From the NCBI GenBank assembly GCA_030066075.1, contig JASJCH010000027.1, forward strand, positions 1-48,811: a DNA stretch of 48,811 bases, given 5' to 3'. This document shows, in pieces, positions 1-9,484 of this stretch. The translations under genes and the position numbers were made by a program. The stretch is from Woeseiaceae bacterium (GTDB lineage: Bacteria > Pseudomonadota > Gammaproteobacteria > Steroidobacterales > Woeseiaceae). Below the pieces are notes generated by a model, which saw nothing but the letters and a program-made list of their open reading frames with translations, was not told the origin of the DNA and made no database searches. Numbering within the stretch: position 1 is the first letter of the stretch; the number at the start of each line of letters is the position of its first letter.

Positions 1-2324
1 CCGCGCTGGATACGCTGCGCCTCTTCGCCGTAGAAAGCCTGGCGCACCTGGCGGCCGAGCGACGACATCGTGATACCCAGCGCCTCGGCTTCCGGCTTGA
101 TCGTCAGCCTGATCTCGTCGCCGCCACTCAGCGCCGAGTTGGTGATGTCGAAGACGCCGTCGTAGTTCCTCATGTGATTCTGTAACTGCACGGCAGCCGC
201 CATCAGCTGATCATAGTCATCGCCGCTCAATCGGAAGAACAGCGGCGGCGTACCACCGAGGTGCTGCATGTAGCTAAAGGACAGGTCCTTCACGCCAGGG
301 ATTTCGCCGACGCCGTCCCGCCACATCTTGGTAATGTCGACGGCTTCATACGGACGGTCCTCAGATTTCGGTAGCTCGACAAACATCTGGGCTCGGTCAT
401 CCCCAAGCCCGAACACGCTGAGGTGATCGATCATCGGCAGCGCGTCCGGGTTGTCCGCCCTGTGTGTCTCCGCCATCTCAAGCAGCGTGTTCTCGATGTG
501 GGCCGCTACGTCGTTGCGCACCTGCGGTGCCGTGCCGGCCTGCATCGTGAGGTCGACGCGAACGAAATCGGACGGCACCTCCGGGAACAATACGAAGCGC
601 ACCATACCCCCGGAGAGCAGGCCGAATGTCACGATCAGGAAAGCGACGAACGACGCTACCGTTACACCGCGATTATCAATGGCCTTCCCGAGGGCCGGCC
701 GATACCACTCATCGATCACATAGTGCAGTCCGTGCTGCACATGGCGCTGAATCTTCAGGAAAAAACGCGGGATGCGCTCGCGGAGAGGAATCTCGCGCTG
801 TGGGTTGAACAGGTCGTCCTCGTCAACATCGGGGATTCTTGCATTGGCGAGATGCGCCGGCAGGATCAGCTTCGATTCAACCAGGGAGAACAACAGGCAC
901 AGGATGATGACCACCGACATCGCCTCGAGAAACGGCCCCGCAACGCCGCCAACGAACAACATCGGCGCGAATGCCGCAATCGTCGTCAACACGCCGAACG
1001 TCGCTGGCACGGCAACGCGACGAGCGCCGCTGATCACGTTGTCGAGCGTGTGGCCATCCGCCCGTATCTTCGTATAGATACTCTCGCCAATGATGATCGC
1101 GTCATCGACCACGATGCCAAGCACTACAATGAAACCGAACAGGCTGATCGTGTTGATCGTGGTCGGCCAGGGACCGTGCGGCATGAGCCACAGCGCGCCC
1201 AGGAACGTAATGGGTATGCCGACGATGACCCACATGGCGACCTTGAGGCGCAGGAACAGGGCTAACACGATAAGTACCAGGAAAGCACCGGCGTAGAGAT
1301 TGTCCAGCATCATGTCGAGACGCTGCTGCAGGTACTGCGAACGATCGATCCATGTGCTGATCTTTACGCCCTCGGGCAACTCGGCGCGTTTCTCCTCGAC
1401 GTAGTTGCGCACGGCGGCGGCCGTTTCCAGCTCATTCTGCTGCCCCCTCGCCTGGATATTCAGACTCGCCGACCGCTCCCCATCGAACCTGCCAAAACCC
1501 TGCGTTTCGACGAAGCCGTCCTTGATCGTTGCAATATCACTCAGCAGCAGACGCGTGCCGTCCGGGTACGTGCGCAACACGAGGTCGCCGAACTCCTGGC
1601 CCGTGTACACCTGGCCCTCGGTGCGCAGGAGGATGTCGCCGCCGCTGGTGCGGATCGAACCGCCCGGCAAGTCGACCGACGAATTCTTCACGGCCTGCGA
1701 GATCTCGGACATCGTCAGGCCGTACTGGCGCAGCGTCAGTTCCGAGACCTCGATACTGATCTCAAAGTCGCGGTCGCCGAGAAAATCAACCTGGTTGACC
1801 TCGGGCAGCTGCAATAACTCGTCGCGAACCTCGTCGGCAATGCGCTTGCGTGTCATTTCATCGACCGGCCCGTGAATCGTGACAAAAATGACCGGGATGA
1901 TGAACTCACGTTTGGCGTAGATCGGACGCTCGGTCAGTGCCGGAAATGTCGATATGGCGTCAACGCGTGTCTTGATCTCGTTGAGTACGTCATCGAGATT
2001 CATGTCGTTATCGACTTCGGCCGAGACCGTGCCCGTGCCTTCGCGCGCCGTGGAGTTGATCTCGATGATGCCCGCAACGTCCTGGATCGCCTCCTCGATC
2101 TTGACGACGATGCCCTCTTCGACCTCTTGCGGCGCGGCGCCCAGGTACGGAACCGAGATGTTGACGACGTTCTGTTGAAACTCGGGCGTAGTCTGCTTGC
2201 GCAGCGAGAAGGACGAGATCACGCCCGCAACGATAATGAACAGCATCAACAGGTTCGCTGCAACATGGTTTGCTGCGAACCAGGCAATAATGCCTTTTTG
2301 TTCCGTCTTTTGCCGGGGTCTCAT
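1..2324 (-). CDS. RND efflux pump inner-membrane subunit, partial (C-terminus beyond window)
   Basis: This is the proton-driven inner-membrane transporter of a tripartite RND efflux system (AcrB/HAE1 type). About 774 codons read without a stop on the minus strand, against roughly 1030-1050 in the family, so the last quarter is outside the window. Visible are a short cytoplasmic start, TM1 (about residues 15-37), a periplasmic porter region, and the TM4 motif VVDDAII, whose two acidic residues fall at D407 and D408, the same numbers as the proton-relay aspartates of AcrB. The start ATG overlaps the stop of the upstream adaptor gene by one base (TAATG), so the two are translationally coupled. 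Substrate cannot be told from sequence. I see no regulator or TolC-like gene on the visible side. Confidence 0.93.
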   Translation of the reverse strand, partial: MRPRQKTEQKGIIAWFAANHVAANLLMLFIIVAGVISSFSLRKQTTPEFQQNVVNISVPYLGAAPQEVEEGIVVKIEEAIQDVAGIIEINSTAREGTGTVSAEVDNDMNLDDVLNEIKTRVDAISTFPALTERPIYAKREFIIPVIFVTIHGPVDEMTRKRIADEVRDELLQLPEVNQVDFLGDRDFEISIEVSELTLRQYGLTMSEISQAVKNSSVDLPGGSIRTSGGDILLRTEGQVYTGQEFGDLVLRTYPDGTRLLLSDIATIKDGFVETQGFGRFDGERSASLNIQARGQQNELETAAAVRNYVEEKRAELPEGVKISTWIDRSQYLQQRLDMMLDNLYAGAFLVLIVLALFLRLKVAMWVIVGIPITFLGALWLMPHGPWPTTINTISLFGFIVVLGIVVDDAIIIGESIYTKIRADGHTLDNVISGARRVAVPATFGVLTTIAAFAPMLFVGGVAGPFLEAMSVVIILCLLFSLVESKLILPAHLANARIPDVDEDDLFNPQREIPLRERIPRFFLKIQRHVQHGLHYVIDEWYRPALGKAIDNRGVTVASFVAFLIVTFGLLSGGMVRFVLFPEVPSDFVRVDLTMQAGTAPQVRNDVAAHIENTLLEMAETHRADNPDALPMIDHLSVFGLGDDRAQMFVELPKSEDRPYEAVDITKMWRDGVGEIPGVKDLSFSYMQHLGGTPPLFFRLSGDDYDQLMAAAVQLQNHMRNYDGVFDITNSALSGGDEIRLTIKPEAEALGITMSSLGRQVRQAFYGEEAQRIQR

Positions 2325-3451
2325 TACTCGCCCTCCACCAGCGTGGTGCGGACGGACATTCCGCTCACCGGTGACTCAACCGCAGTAAGAATGAGCCTTT
2401 CACCCGCGTGGACGTTGTCACTGACGTACGCTCTCTCACCCTCGCTGCGCAAAACAGTCACGCGGCGAATTTCGACCTTGTCGTCGGCGCTTGCAAAAAG
2501 CAGCTCATCGGCGCCGCGGATGGCGGACCGGGGAATGAGAAACACGCCGTCGAGAGAAATGCCTTCGATCTCGGCGCGCACGAAGGTACCCATCGGCAGA
2601 ACCTCGCCCTCCATACTCAGCCGATAGGGATCCGTGACGGCAGCGACCGCGTAGGTCACCCGGCTGTTTTCGTCGATGACACCCTCGGTTCGCGTAATCC
2701 GTGCTTCCCAGGAGCGGGTTTCGCCCCGGCGGGTGGCGGTGAGGGAAACCGTGGGGCCTTCACTACTGCCTGTCTTGCTGATGTCGGCAGCACCCGGCAG
2801 GTCGAGGAAGCGCAGGTCCTGGTCAGTCAGGGGCAGGCGCACCTCGGCCTGGTCGGTCGCGAAGACGACACCGAGCCGCGTACCCGGGCTCACGAACTGG
2901 CCGAGATCGGCTTCTTTGCTGCGCACCATGCCGTCGTACGGCAGGCGAATGTACGTGCGTTCCAGGTTGCGATTCGCGCGCGTGAGCTCCGCCCTGGCGG
3001 AGGCCAGGGCCGCGGCGGCAGAGGCATGCTCGGCCTCGGCACGATAACCCTGGCTCAGCAGCTTCTCGGCGCCATCGAATTCTATCTGGCGCTGCCGCAC
3101 CAGGGCCTTGGCCTGGTCGACAGCGACGTTGTAGTTGGTGGGATCGATGCGCATCAGTACGTCGCCGGCGGAAAATACGCCGCCCGCGATCCACTTGGGC
3201 GAGATCTCAACGATGGTCCCGGAAACCTCGGAGCTGAGCGTCGTCTGGGTCCGCGGCCTGACCGACCCCTGACTATCGATACGGAACGCCGCCTGCATTG
3301 GCTGCAGCTCCATGACTTCCACGAGCGGTGCGAGAATTTCGGCTTCTTTTTTCGCCGGCGGCTCACGCAGCGCCGTCAGGACAGCGAATAACGCGACTGC
3401 GCCCAGCAGGATGGCCAGGATCAACAGGACGCGAATTCCCCTACGCTGCAT
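2324..3451 (-). CDS. RND efflux periplasmic adaptor (HlyD/AcrA family membrane fusion protein)
   Basis: This 375-residue adaptor would bridge the RND pump and an outer-membrane channel. It has one N-terminal membrane anchor (about residues 7-27), then the split lipoyl/barrel-sandwich domain (around GTIVEISPKWIAGG, residues 78-92), an alpha-hairpin rich in Ala, Glu and Gln (about 110-165), and beta-barrel and membrane-proximal domains to the end. There is no lipobox, so it is anchored by the helix and not by lipid. It is first in the operon and its stop overlaps the pump start. Its 5' side faces the divergent ExeA-like gene, with about 195 bases between them. Family assignment is secure; transport substrate is unknown. 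Confidence 0.92.
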   Translation of the reverse strand: MQRRGIRVLLILAILLGAVALFAVLTALREPPAKKEAEILAPLVEVMELQPMQAAFRIDSQGSVRPRTQTTLSSEVSGTIVEISPKWIAGGVFSAGDVLMRIDPTNYNVAVDQAKALVRQRQIEFDGAEKLLSQGYRAEAEHASAAAALASARAELTRANRNLERTYIRLPYDGMVRSKEADLGQFVSPGTRLGVVFATDQAEVRLPLTDQDLRFLDLPGAADISKTGSSEGPTVSLTATRRGETRSWEARITRTEGVIDENSRVTYAVAAVTDPYRLSMEGEVLPMGTFVRAEIEGISLDGVFLIPRSAIRGADELLFASADDKVEIRRVTVLRSEGERAYVSDNVHAGERLILTAVESPVSGMSVRTTLVEGE

Positions 3452-3496
3452 ACAGATTCCCCAAGTCCATGATTATTAGTGCTTATTTACGAGAGT

Positions 3497-3517
3497 TCGA
3501 GCGCAGGGAACGCTCGA
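3497..3517. promoter_or_regulatory. Inverted repeat in divergent intergenic region
   Basis: TCGAGCG and CGCTCGA form perfect 7-base arms around a 7-base spacer. The repeat lies between the divergent efflux operon (minus) and the ExeA-like gene (plus). No T-run follows, so it is not an intrinsic terminator; it could be an operator for the efflux operon. The rest of the 195-base gap shows no clear promoter to my eye. Confidence 0.25.
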
Positions 3518-3646
3518 GGTTCCAGACAGTGCGGCGATCGGTACTCAATGTGCCGAAATATACGCTTTTTGTGACCTAACTCCATGAAATTCCGTCGTCT
3601 TCACCCCAAACTGCCGACTGAACAGCGTGTTATGTGCAGTACGCCT

Positions 3647-6235
3647 ATGTACGAGACCCAATTTGGCCTCACAAAACGGCCCTTCCGGGCGCTGGCTACG
3701 GGCAGCGATGTTTTCGTTGGCCCGCAGACCGCCGCGGCCATGGCCGGCCTGAAAAAGGCGCTCGCAACGCCCGACGCAATCGTCAGCGTAAGGGGGCCCG
3801 TCGGCGTGGGCAAGACAACGATTGTGCGCCGTGCGCTCGATGCTATCGGCAGCGACCCGGTCATCGTGACGGTCGGCCGTATGCAGCTCGGTCACGACGA
3901 GGTCCTGGAACTCCTTCTCGAAGAACTGGGGGTCGAAATGCCCTCCGGCACGGTGCAGCGCTTCTCCGCCTTTCGGCGCCACTTGCTGAAACACGCCGAA
4001 GCAGGCACGCGCGTGTTCATCGTCGTCGAGGACGCAAAGCGCGTAGGCGCCGACGCCCTGTCGGAACTCGAGGCTTTGACGGCGTCCGACGCCGGTGTTT
4101 CCGAGGGCGCCAATATCGTGCTGATGGGCGACAGTGGCGTGGACACCGTGCTGCAGGAACCGCAGCTTGCCCGCATGCGCCAGCGGCTGCGGCTCAGGCA
4201 AGAGATTGCTCCGCTGGGCGCCAGCGAGTTGCTCGGTTACTTCAAACACTGCTTCCGCATCGCCGGCAAAGAGTTCGACACGGTATTCGAAGATGGCGCG
4301 GCCGAGGTGCTGCACCGACTGTCCGGCGGTATTCCGCGCATCGCCAACAATCTCGTCGAATCGTCGCTGATCTCGGCCGTCGAAAACAAGCTGGACCGCG
4401 TAAACGTGGCCCAGATCAAGCTCGTCGCTAACGAGGAGTACGGACTCAGCATCAACGGCGAGCCGACGCCCGTTGCCGAACCGGCTCCGGAGCCGATAGC
4501 GGACGCAGCACCGGCGCCGGAACCACAGCCTGAACCGGAACCTCCGGTCATACCCGATCCACCGGCAATCGAGCCAGTGGCTGCCCCGGAACCGCGCGCG
4601 GCCGAAGTGGAAGACGAGATTCCGGAGCTCATCCAGGACACCCTGCCCGACCTCGAAATACTGGCGCCGAAGCTCGCCAAGCCGGCGGCGCCTGAAGCGG
4701 CTGCGCAGCCCGAGCCGGCGCCGCAACCCGAGCCCGCCCCGCACCAGCAGCCGCCCGCGCCCGACCTCGAGGCGGCGCAGGTCGAACAATCCGAAGACTC
4801 GGTTCCTGAGTGGGAACGCGACCCGACGCTGGCCGAGCTGCGGCCGGACCTCGATGCACTCGAGCACGCAATGGCCGTGGCCCAAGGGGTCGAAGCCGAC
4901 GCGGAAAAAGCGAAAGCGAAAACAGCTGAGGTCGCCGAACCGGTTCCGGAGATCACGCTGGACCGCGAAATCCAGGCGAAGGTCGACAAAGCGGCCGTGA
5001 TCCTGGCGGAAGAGGAAGCTCGCCGCGTCGAGCGCGAGGCGCGCGAGAGAGAGGAATCCGGCATCGACGACAGACCGACGTCCGTGATTCTGGCTGAGGC
5101 CCGCGCCAAGAAGGCAGAGGCGCAGGAGCAACCCGATAACTCGGTAGAAGCTCAGTTCGAGGCTGCGAGTCTCTTAACGCAACCGCAAGACGACGGTACG
5201 ACGTCGGAGCCGCTGGAAGACAACTTGCAAGCTTCGACGGACACGGTGAGCGAACTGCCTATTCTGCAGGACGTGACGGTCCCCGCACCCGAGCCCGAGC
5301 CCGAGGTCCACAAGACACCGGAGCCTGCGGTCGACTCTGCACCGAGAATCTTGCCGGAATATGCGATTGAGCCGGAGGTAGAAGCCAGCGACGAGCCGGC
5401 GCCCGAGACCGCACCGGAACCAGAGCCCGTGGAGTTGCCGGAACTCAAGCCCGAGCCGGCGCCCGAACCCACGATGCCGCCCCGGTTGGAGGCGGAGCCC
5501 GAACCTGCGCCTCCGCCTGTCCTCGAACTGGAACTCGAGCCGGAACCGCAGCCGGAAGCCGAGGCGGAGCCAGAGCCCGAGCCCGAGCCGGAGCCAGAGC
5601 CCGAACCGGAGCCGGAACCCGAACCTGAGCCGGAACCCGAACCGGAGCCGGAACCCGATCCCGAAGAGCTTGAGAAAGCGCGCAAGGCCGACGCCGAGCT
5701 CGAGCAGATCGCCGCGAATCTCGCGCGCGCGAAGACAATCGACGATTGCGACGACAAGATGGCCGAGACGCTGTTCGGCGAAGAATTCAGCATGATGGCA
5801 GCCGAAGTCGCCGCAAACGCGCCACCCGAATTGAGCGCCAACGATGAGGAAGCCGCCGGGGAAATCGTCGCGGACATCGTCGAGGAACCGGCCGCACCTG
5901 CAACCCCCGACTTCGATGGCGCGGACACCATCAGCGTTGAGCTCGAAACGAAAGCCAACGGCATGACCGCCCACATGGACACGTCCGCCTCGCAGCGCAT
6001 GGCGACGCTCAGGGCATTGAATGCCGACGCCCCTAACGCCCATCCCGAACCGATGGCCGAACCGGCGCCGCTGCCACCCGCCACCGAGCATCCCGAGTCC
6101 ATTGAGGACCAGATCAATACGTCGATGACCCAGACGCTCAAGGCCCTGAACGTGCGCCCGACCGCAGTCGCCGATGACGACGACGATGATGACGACGAGA
6201 AAAAAGGATTCTTCAGCCGGTTCAAGCGCTCCTGA
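3647..6235 (+). CDS. ExeA-like AAA+ ATPase with long Glu-Pro-rich acidic tail
   Basis: The first 270 or so residues are an ExeA/GspA/MshM-type AAA+ domain: opening [12 protein letters not shown], Walker [10 protein letters not shown] (about residues 50-58), a Walker-B-like strand VFIVVED, and sensor-2 GGIPRIAN. I start at ATG 3647 because family members begin with this FGL..PF segment; an in-frame ATG at 3584 would add 21 unusual residues, and neither start has a clear ribosome site. The remaining 570 residues are low-complexity, rich in Pro, Glu and Ala, and include 15 consecutive Glu-Pro pairs and a short coiled-coil-like Glu/Arg/Ala stretch. It ends in eight Asp residues and a basic GFFSRFKRS tip. 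ExeA has a membrane helix and a peptidoglycan-binding domain; neither is visible here, so the protein looks cytoplasmic. Role unknown; it lies 27 kb from the gsp genes. Confidence 0.8.
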   Translation: MYETQFGLTKRPFRALATGSDVFVGPQTAAAMAGLKKALATPDAIVSVRGPVGVGKTTIVRRALDAIGSDPVIVTVGRMQLGHDEVLELLLEELGVEMPSGTVQRFSAFRRHLLKHAEAGTRVFIVVEDAKRVGADALSELEALTASDAGVSEGANIVLMGDSGVDTVLQEPQLARMRQRLRLRQEIAPLGASELLGYFKHCFRIAGKEFDTVFEDGAAEVLHRLSGGIPRIANNLVESSLISAVENKLDRVNVAQIKLVANEEYGLSINGEPTPVAEPAPEPIADAAPAPEPQPEPEPPVIPDPPAIEPVAAPEPRAAEVEDEIPELIQDTLPDLEILAPKLAKPAAPEAAAQPEPAPQPEPAPHQQPPAPDLEAAQVEQSEDSVPEWERDPTLAELRPDLDALEHAMAVAQGVEADAEKAKAKTAEVAEPVPEITLDREIQAKVDKAAVILAEEEARRVEREAREREESGIDDRPTSVILAEARAKKAEAQEQPDNSVEAQFEAASLLTQPQDDGTTSEPLEDNLQASTDTVSELPILQDVTVPAPEPEPEVHKTPEPAVDSAPRILPEYAIEPEVEASDEPAPETAPEPEPVELPELKPEPAPEPTMPPRLEAEPEPAPPPVLELELEPEPQPEAEAEPEPEPEPEPEPEPEPEPEPEPEPEPEPEPDPEELEKARKADAELEQIAANLARAKTIDDCDDKMAETLFGEEFSMMAAEVAANAPPELSANDEEAAGEIVADIVEEPAAPATPDFDGADTISVELETKANGMTAHMDTSASQRMATLRALNADAPNAHPEPMAEPAPLPPATEHPESIEDQINTSMTQTLKALNVRPTAVADDDDDDDDEKKGFFSRFKRS
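5567..5656 (+). repeat. (Glu-Pro)15 codon-repeat tract
   Basis: Fifteen uninterrupted Glu-Pro codon pairs lie within the ExeA-like gene, written with mixed GAG/GAA and CCG/CCC/CCA/CCT codons. The synonymous variation suggests selection on the dipeptide and not only recent slippage, although a 6-base unit can still expand or contract in frame. Looser Glu-Pro stretches flank it on both sides. Confidence 0.95.
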
Positions 6236-6314
6236 TTCGTCGCAACCCGCGAAATAGTTCCATTGGCAGGCTTGTGTGAAATACGCATAGCCAGCGTTCC
6301 GCGCAGTCGTTAGC

Positions 6315-6338
6315 CTGATTCTTGCAGGGCAGAATCAG
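6315..6338 (+). promoter_or_regulatory. Hairpin or operator just upstream of host-attachment-family gene
   Basis: CTGATTCT and AGAATCAG form perfect 8-base arms around an 8-base loop, ending 17 bases before the next ATG. It may be an operator or a 5' leader hairpin. No T-run follows, so it is unlikely to terminate the upstream ExeA-like gene. Confidence 0.3.
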
Positions 6339-6355
6339 ACGAACGCGGCAGGAAA

Positions 6356-6814
6356 ATGAACGACCTCAGTAATTTCTTGTTGCCCAACGAGCCAACGTGC
6401 GTCGTCGCCTGCTCTTCGGCACGCGCACGGTTCTGGCAGTCCACCTCGCGATTTGGAAAATGGAAATCGCTTGCAGAGATGCAGGACGAGACCGCAACCC
6501 ATACCGAGTCGGAATTCGCCAGTGACAGGCCGGGCAGGTCCTTTGATATCGTGGGCAAGGGTCGACACGCGATGTCGCAGCCCGGGTCCGGCCAGGACCA
6601 CCAGACGCTGATGTTCGCTCGACAGGTGGCTGACTACCTGAACAACGCCATTGCCGAGAGCAGCGTGAACAAACTCGTTATATTCGCCGCTCCCAAGTTT
6701 CTCGGCTACCTGCGATCGGAGTTATCCGATACCGCGCTGAGGTCTATCGCCCTTGCGGAACCCAGGAACCTGAGCGATCTCGATGAAAAGGAGATCAGGA
6801 GTTATTTCGAGTAA
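6356..6814 (+). CDS. Host attachment protein family (PF10116-like)
   Basis: This 152-residue protein resembles the family annotated as required for attachment to host cells, small soluble proteins of the eRF1/ribonuclease-H-like fold. Family signs are the opening strand CVVACSSARARFW, a central histidine-containing region, and the C-terminal strand-helix KLVIFAAPKFLGYLR. There is no signal peptide or membrane segment. The family name comes from plant-associated bacteria and need not reflect function here. The start follows GGAAA closely. The UspE-like gene begins 20 bases after its stop, suggesting co-expression with a stress protein. Confidence 0.7.
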   Translation: MNDLSNFLLPNEPTCVVACSSARARFWQSTSRFGKWKSLAEMQDETATHTESEFASDRPGRSFDIVGKGRHAMSQPGSGQDHQTLMFARQVADYLNNAIAESSVNKLVIFAAPKFLGYLRSELSDTALRSIALAEPRNLSDLDEKEIRSYFE

Positions 6815-6834
6815 GCCATCCGCCGGAGAACGTC

Positions 6835-7749
6835 ATGAGCAACACCGTACTCGCCGTCATCGAATTTGAACGATTCCCGAAAGAGGTTGCCGTACGCGCA
6901 GCGCGGATCGCGAAGCAGTATGGTTGCGATCTCGAGATCGTGCTCAGTGACCCGACGATCGGCTTCCTGCGCAAGACGTTCATGATCTCGGTGGACTCGC
7001 AGCAGATCTCGGAAACCGTGCAGCAGGCGCAGAAGGAAGAGCTGGATCGTATCGTGGAGACAGTTGCCGAGTTCGGCGTCGAGGTCAGGACATCCGTTGT
7101 CCAGGATCGCCCGGCGAGCGACGCTATCGTCGCGAGGGCGTTGGAGATCGAACCCCGGTTCGTCGTCAAGGGCACCGATTACCACAGCGCGGCAGAGCGC
7201 GCCGTCTTTACGTTCAACGACTGGCAGCTCATCCGCAAACTCGACTTCCCACTTTGGCTGGTCAAGGCCCACGAGTGGAAGGAAAAGCCCGTGCTGGTGG
7301 CCGCTGTCGACCCGATCCATCCTGATGATGAGGACGGCCGGCTGGCGCAGGCCATCACCAGTATGGCCGAGTCGGTCGCCGGAAAAGTGAACGGCAAGTT
7401 ATTGCTGATGTGCACCTACGAGCTTCTCGAAGAGGTCAATACGTGGGCGAAGCTCGAGTTCAAACCGCTCAAGGTGCCAATGGAGGAACTCGAGAAGAAG
7501 ATGCACGATGATCATCTCCGCGAACTCGAGTCACTCGCAGCCGGGAGGGGAATCGACCCGCAGGCGATTCACCTGCTGCCGGGCCGCACGAAAGACATTC
7601 TCCCGGCCTTTGCCCGGGAAAAAAACGCGGACCTCGTGATTATGGGCGCCGTCGCCCGATCAGGACTCAAGCGTCGCCTGATCGGCAGCACAGCAGAGCA
7701 CGTGCTCGACCACGTGCCCTGCGACATCCTGATCGTGCACCGCGGCTAG
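6835..7749 (+). CDS. Tandem-domain universal stress protein, UspE-like
   Basis: This 304-residue cytoplasmic protein has two universal-stress-protein domains (about residues 1-150 and 155-304), the UspE architecture. The second domain carries the nucleotide-loop pattern GAVARSGLKRRLIGSTAEHV, that is G-x2-G-x9-G-S/T; the first lacks a clear copy, as is usual in UspE. GGAG sits 7 bases before the ATG. It follows the host-attachment-family gene and converges on the M28 peptidase, leaving only 10 bases between the two stops. UspE proteins are linked to stress survival and motility/adhesion balance; that role is from the family, not shown here. Confidence 0.88.
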   Translation: MSNTVLAVIEFERFPKEVAVRAARIAKQYGCDLEIVLSDPTIGFLRKTFMISVDSQQISETVQQAQKEELDRIVETVAEFGVEVRTSVVQDRPASDAIVARALEIEPRFVVKGTDYHSAAERAVFTFNDWQLIRKLDFPLWLVKAHEWKEKPVLVAAVDPIHPDDEDGRLAQAITSMAESVAGKVNGKLLLMCTYELLEEVNTWAKLEFKPLKVPMEELEKKMHDDHLRELESLAAGRGIDPQAIHLLPGRTKDILPAFAREKNADLVIMGAVARSGLKRRLIGSTAEHVLDHVPCDILIVHRG

Positions 7750-7759
7750 ACCGCGGCGG

Positions 7760-9475
7760 TCAGTCCTCGACGTCGGCCAGGGCCTCGAGGCGAACAGCCT
7801 CGAACTCATCGCCCTCGTTCCAGCGCGGCATCTCGTCCGCGTTGGCGATCGCAAGCCCGACCCAGAAACCGAGCTGTGCATCGGTAATCATGCCATCGAG
7901 ATTCCAGCTCGGATCGTACTCATCCGAGGGCTGGTGATAACTATGACCGACGTAGTGATTCACCTGCTCGGCGCCCCACCCCGCGGGCCGGTCGACGAAG
8001 TCCGTGCCGGGATCAAGATACGCCGCGGGCACGCCGATGCGCGCGAAGCTGAACTGGTCGGAACGGTAGAAGGAGCCACGCGACGGGAACTGGTCGGGCT
8101 TGATGACCCTGCCCTGCTCGTTGCCAATGAGTTCGACCAAGTGATCGATCGTGGTCTTGCCGAGGCCGACGTAGGTCACGTCATGCGAGTCGCCCCAGAT
8201 GTTGCCGCCATCGTAGTTTATGTTGGCGGCGATCTTGCCGGATGGGAACGTCGGATTCTGCGCGTAGTACAGCGAGCCGAGCAGGCCCTGCTCCTCGGCG
8301 CCGACCATCGCGATCAGGACCGACCGACGCGGCGCTTCGGGCATTGCCTGGAACGCCTTCGCAATGCCCATGACCAGGGCGACACCGGATGCGTTATCGA
8401 AGGCGCCGTTATAAATCGCATCGCCGTCCTCGTTCGGCGTGCCGATGCCGAGGTGATCGTGGTGCGCCGTGTAAATGACCACTTCGTCTTTGAGATCGGG
8501 GTCGCTGCCGGGGATCAGGCCAAGCACGTTGGCTGACTGCGAGCGGTTGATCTCGACGTCCATGCCGATTGACGTGGAAATGCCGAGGGGCACGGGCTCA
8601 AAGTCGCGATTGAAAGCGCGCTCACGCAACTCATCGAGATCGTGACCTGCCATGGCCACGAGTTCGCGTGCCGTGTCCTCGGTAACCCAGCCGTTGAAGT
8701 CCGTGCGCGGCTCGTCGCCGGCGGGCAGTTCAAACTGCTCCCCCGTCCAGGACGTCTGCACGACCTGCCACGGATAGCCGGCCGACGGCGTCGTATGGAT
8801 AATGATGGCGCCCGCGGCTCCCACCTCACCGGCCATCAGGTATTTGTAATCCCAACGGCCGTACCAGAGCCGCGTCTCGCCCTCGAACAACTCCGGATCC
8901 CAGTCCGGATCGTTGTTCATGATCAGCAGTACCTTGCCTTCCAGGTCCGCGTCTTTGAAGTCATCCCAGTCATACTCGGGCGCCTGCATCCCGTAACCAA
9001 CGAAAACCAGTTCAGCGTCACGGACGTCGATGCGCTCCTGCTGCTTGCCACTGCCAACGATGAACTGGTCCCACTGCGCGAGTGTCTTCGCTTCGCCGTG
9101 GCCCTCAAACGTCCAGGTTTCGGGCTGCTGCGCGTTGACACCGACCAGCCCGAACAGCTGCTCCCAGCTGCCATCGTCGCCGCCCGGAAGCAGACCGAGG
9201 TCCGCCATCTTCTGGACGAGGTACCCGCGGGTCATCTCGTCGCCGCGACTGCCTGGGCCTCTACCTTCGTAGGCGTCGCTCGATATCTCGGCGATGATCT
9301 CGCGCATATACGGGTCGGTAATCTCGTTGGCGGCAGCCTCCGCGGCAGGGTTGCCGCCGGTCGCCTCGACGATGACCTGAGAAAACCCGGCCGTCTCAAC
9401 GGGCGGTACAGGTGGATCGTCGGCGGAACATGCAGCGATCAGCGCCGCGAATGGAATCAGGTATTTCGGTGTCAC
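7760..9475 (-). CDS. M28-family zinc metallopeptidase, lipoprotein with PA-domain insert
   Basis: This 571-residue exported peptidase has a lipoprotein signal with lipobox LIAAC near residue 16, and Asp residues follow the cysteine. A protease-associated segment (about residues 160-270, GAAGAIIIHTTPS) precedes the M28 catalytic core. Co-catalytic zinc ligands are recognisable: His and Asp in YTAHHDHLG, Asp in GAFDNASG, the Glu pair in GAEEQGLLGS, a further Asp, and His in HSYHQPSDEY. Proteins like this are usually aminopeptidases that trim peptides outside the cytoplasm. The DLH-like gene lies just upstream on the same strand (9485-10207) and ends 9 bases before this start, so they may be one transcript. 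Confidence 0.9.
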   Translation of the reverse strand: MTPKYLIPFAALIAACSADDPPVPPVETAGFSQVIVEATGGNPAAEAAANEITDPYMREIIAEISSDAYEGRGPGSRGDEMTRGYLVQKMADLGLLPGGDDGSWEQLFGLVGVNAQQPETWTFEGHGEAKTLAQWDQFIVGSGKQQERIDVRDAELVFVGYGMQAPEYDWDDFKDADLEGKVLLIMNNDPDWDPELFEGETRLWYGRWDYKYLMAGEVGAAGAIIIHTTPSAGYPWQVVQTSWTGEQFELPAGDEPRTDFNGWVTEDTARELVAMAGHDLDELRERAFNRDFEPVPLGISTSIGMDVEINRSQSANVLGLIPGSDPDLKDEVVIYTAHHDHLGIGTPNEDGDAIYNGAFDNASGVALVMGIAKAFQAMPEAPRRSVLIAMVGAEEQGLLGSLYYAQNPTFPSGKIAANINYDGGNIWGDSHDVTYVGLGKTTIDHLVELIGNEQGRVIKPDQFPSRGSFYRSDQFSFARIGVPAAYLDPGTDFVDRPAGWGAEQVNHYVGHSYHQPSDEYDPSWNLDGMITDAQLGFWVGLAIANADEMPRWNEGDEFEAVRLEALADVED

Positions 9476-9484
9476 GTTTTCCCC

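Noticed and set aside
2408-3391. 327-codon plus-strand frame opposite the efflux adaptor
   Set aside because: Opposite strand of a clear HlyD-family gene, with no domain.
3545-5131. 528-codon minus-strand frame opposite the ExeA-like gene
   Set aside because: Shadow of the ATPase gene; its composition is the complement of Ala, Glu and Pro codons.
5567-5656. CRISPR-like or VNTR array
   Set aside because: The repeat is a 6-base codon pair without spacers, within a coding sequence.
5152-6288. Ser-Gly repeat protein on the minus strand
   Set aside because: It is the reverse translation of the Glu-Pro tract. No start context or family supports it.
7749-7761. GACCG-CGG-CGGTC as a terminator between uspE-like and M28 genes
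   Set aside because: Short stem, no T-run on either strand, and it overlaps both coding ends.
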